Below the pieces are notes generated by a model. That model saw only the letters and a list, made by a program, of their open reading frames with translations. It was not told where the DNA came from and did not search any database. Position numbers and translations under genes: made by a program. Positions 6,214-6,774 of a stretch of DNA of 6,774 nt are shown one piece after another. The stretch comes from Alphaproteobacteria bacterium. GTDB taxonomy: Bacteria > Pseudomonadota > Alphaproteobacteria > SMXP01. The stretch is taken from positions 1 through 6,774 of the forward strand of contig JAJFIM010000383.1 in the NCBI GenBank assembly GCA_021774995.1. Reading direction: 5' to 3'. Within the stretch, counting starts at the first letter, position 1, and each line of letters begins with the position of its first letter.

Positions 6214-6233
6214 AATAAAGCACGTGGCTTATT
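6214..6233 (-). terminator. Possible weak hairpin terminator or protein site after the CDF gene
   Basis: AATAA and TTATT flank a central CACGTG, giving a 20-base near-palindrome (mismatches only at positions 6-7 and 14-15). On the minus strand an alternative fold gives a 7-bp stem with one bulge and a short T-rich 3' side. It lies 18 bases past the CDF stop. The stem is AT-rich and lacks a long T-run, so termination would be weak. Confidence 0.3.
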
Positions 6234-6250
6234 TTCAACCGGCGCCAGAC

Positions 6251-6774
6251 CTAATGCTTATCAAGAGCCATAACATCCTCGAAACCTGCAGGATCCTGGT
6301 GGATAAGGATCTGCGCCCGCGGAAACGCCGCCATCAGCAACGCCTCCACTTCATCTGAGATCTTATGAGCCTGAACCAGAGAGATGGAGGGATCGAGTTC
6401 TATATGGAGTTGAATGAAATCATGACTACCAGCTGATCGCGTGCGTAAATCATGCACCGCAAGGACCAGCTTATGCTCACTGGCCACGCGCTTGACCAGT
6501 TCGCGCTTCTCGTCGGGACATTCCTTATCCATCAGCTGGTCGAAAGATTGACGCACAATCCTCCACGCCGAATAAAAAATATAGAGCGCGATTCCAAAAC
6601 CAATCAGAGGATCAAAGAGCGGCCATTCCATAACCCCCGAAAAAAGCAAGGCGACGATAACCGCTAAGTTCAAAAAAAGATCGCCCGTGTAGTGAAGATT
6701 GTCGGCCGAAATAGCCAGAGACCCTGATCGCTCAATCACATAGCGCTGAAAGCGGATAAGACTGAATGTCGCCC
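6251..6774 (-). CDS. fieF: Cation diffusion facilitator, FieF/YiiP-like, C-terminal part (5' end outside window)
   Basis: 174 codons enter from the right edge in frame and end at TAG 6251-6253; FieF-type proteins are about 300 residues, so the first membrane segments are missing. The part seen covers the last two membrane segments and the cytoplasmic domain. The membrane metal-site pair HYTGD (His at 6692-6694, Asp at 6680-6682) matches His153/Asp157 of E. coli YiiP. The cytoplasmic dimer-site residues are also kept: HDLRTR (6452-6454), the His of LHIEL (6404-6406), the His of QAH (about 6367), and IHQDP (about 6295-6301). Close wording to FieF (FIQLHIEL, LVQAHKISDEVE) supports Zn/Fe/Cd-type divalent metal export by proton antiport, though exact metal preference is not readable. 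A GTG at 6739 could be taken as a start, but the homologous frame continues upstream of it. Confidence 0.92.
   Translation of the reverse strand, partial: ATFSLIRFQRYVIERSGSLAISADNLHYTGDLFLNLAVIVALLFSGVMEWPLFDPLIGFGIALYIFYSAWRIVRQSFDQLMDKECPDEKRELVKRVASEHKLVLAVHDLRTRSAGSHDFIQLHIELDPSISLVQAHKISDEVEALLMAAFPRAQILIHQDPAGFEDVMALDKH

Larger units (their letters stand above)
6092..6250. other. Intergenic gap upstream of the DUF1499 gene
   Basis: 159 bases with no supported gene. Any promoter for the DUF1499 gene should lie here on the minus strand. A TTGAAA occurs near 6233-6238, but the downstream -10 candidates have poor spacing. The two imperfect palindromes inside it are listed separately. Confidence 0.5.

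Noticed and set aside
6737..6739. GTG as start of a short CDF protein
   Set aside because: The frame continues upstream to the window edge with FieF-like residues (RFQRY), so the gene is cut by the window and not short.

Overview
The window looks like a piece of an alphaproteobacterial chromosome of moderate GC content. I infer this from protein style (a DUF1499 protein, a LACTB2-like metallo-hydrolase of the type common in alphaproteobacteria, and a liv-type ABC cassette paired with an acyl-CoA synthetase-like gene). I cannot name a genus. There are no tRNA or rRNA genes, no CRISPR array and no insertion sequence.

Left two thirds, minus strand (bases 1-4242). This is a tightly packed operon read from right to left. 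A promoter at 4214-4242 is followed by a short leader holding two dyad elements, then livH (permease), livM (permease), a livG-like ATPase, and the first 366 codons of an AMP-binding acyl-CoA synthetase-like protein that runs off the left edge. livH and livM overlap by 20 bases, livM and livG are 4 bases apart, and livG and the synthetase-like gene share an ATGA overlap. The usual partners LivF and a periplasmic binding protein are not in the window and could lie beyond base 1. The layout suggests uptake of a carboxylate or amino-acid-like substrate tied to CoA activation. However, both nucleotide-using proteins have lost signature residues: the ATPase has Glu at the Q-loop and at the switch-His position, and the synthetase-like protein has lost the Gly/Ser/Thr-rich phosphate loop with its lysine. 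Both reading frames are otherwise clean. This coordinated loss is the most interesting feature of the window.

Middle, plus strand (4375-5289). A metallo-beta-lactamase-fold hydrolase is divergent from the liv operon. Its metal ligands are all present, but a TAA cuts the C-terminal winged-helix domain. The same frame continues for 25 sensible codons past the stop, which points to a recent nonsense mutation.

Right part, minus strand (5309-6774). A membrane-anchored DUF1499 protein converges on the hydrolase. Upstream of it is the C-terminal part of a cation diffusion facilitator (FieF/YiiP-like) with its metal-site residues conserved. The 159-base gap between them holds two imperfect palindromes.
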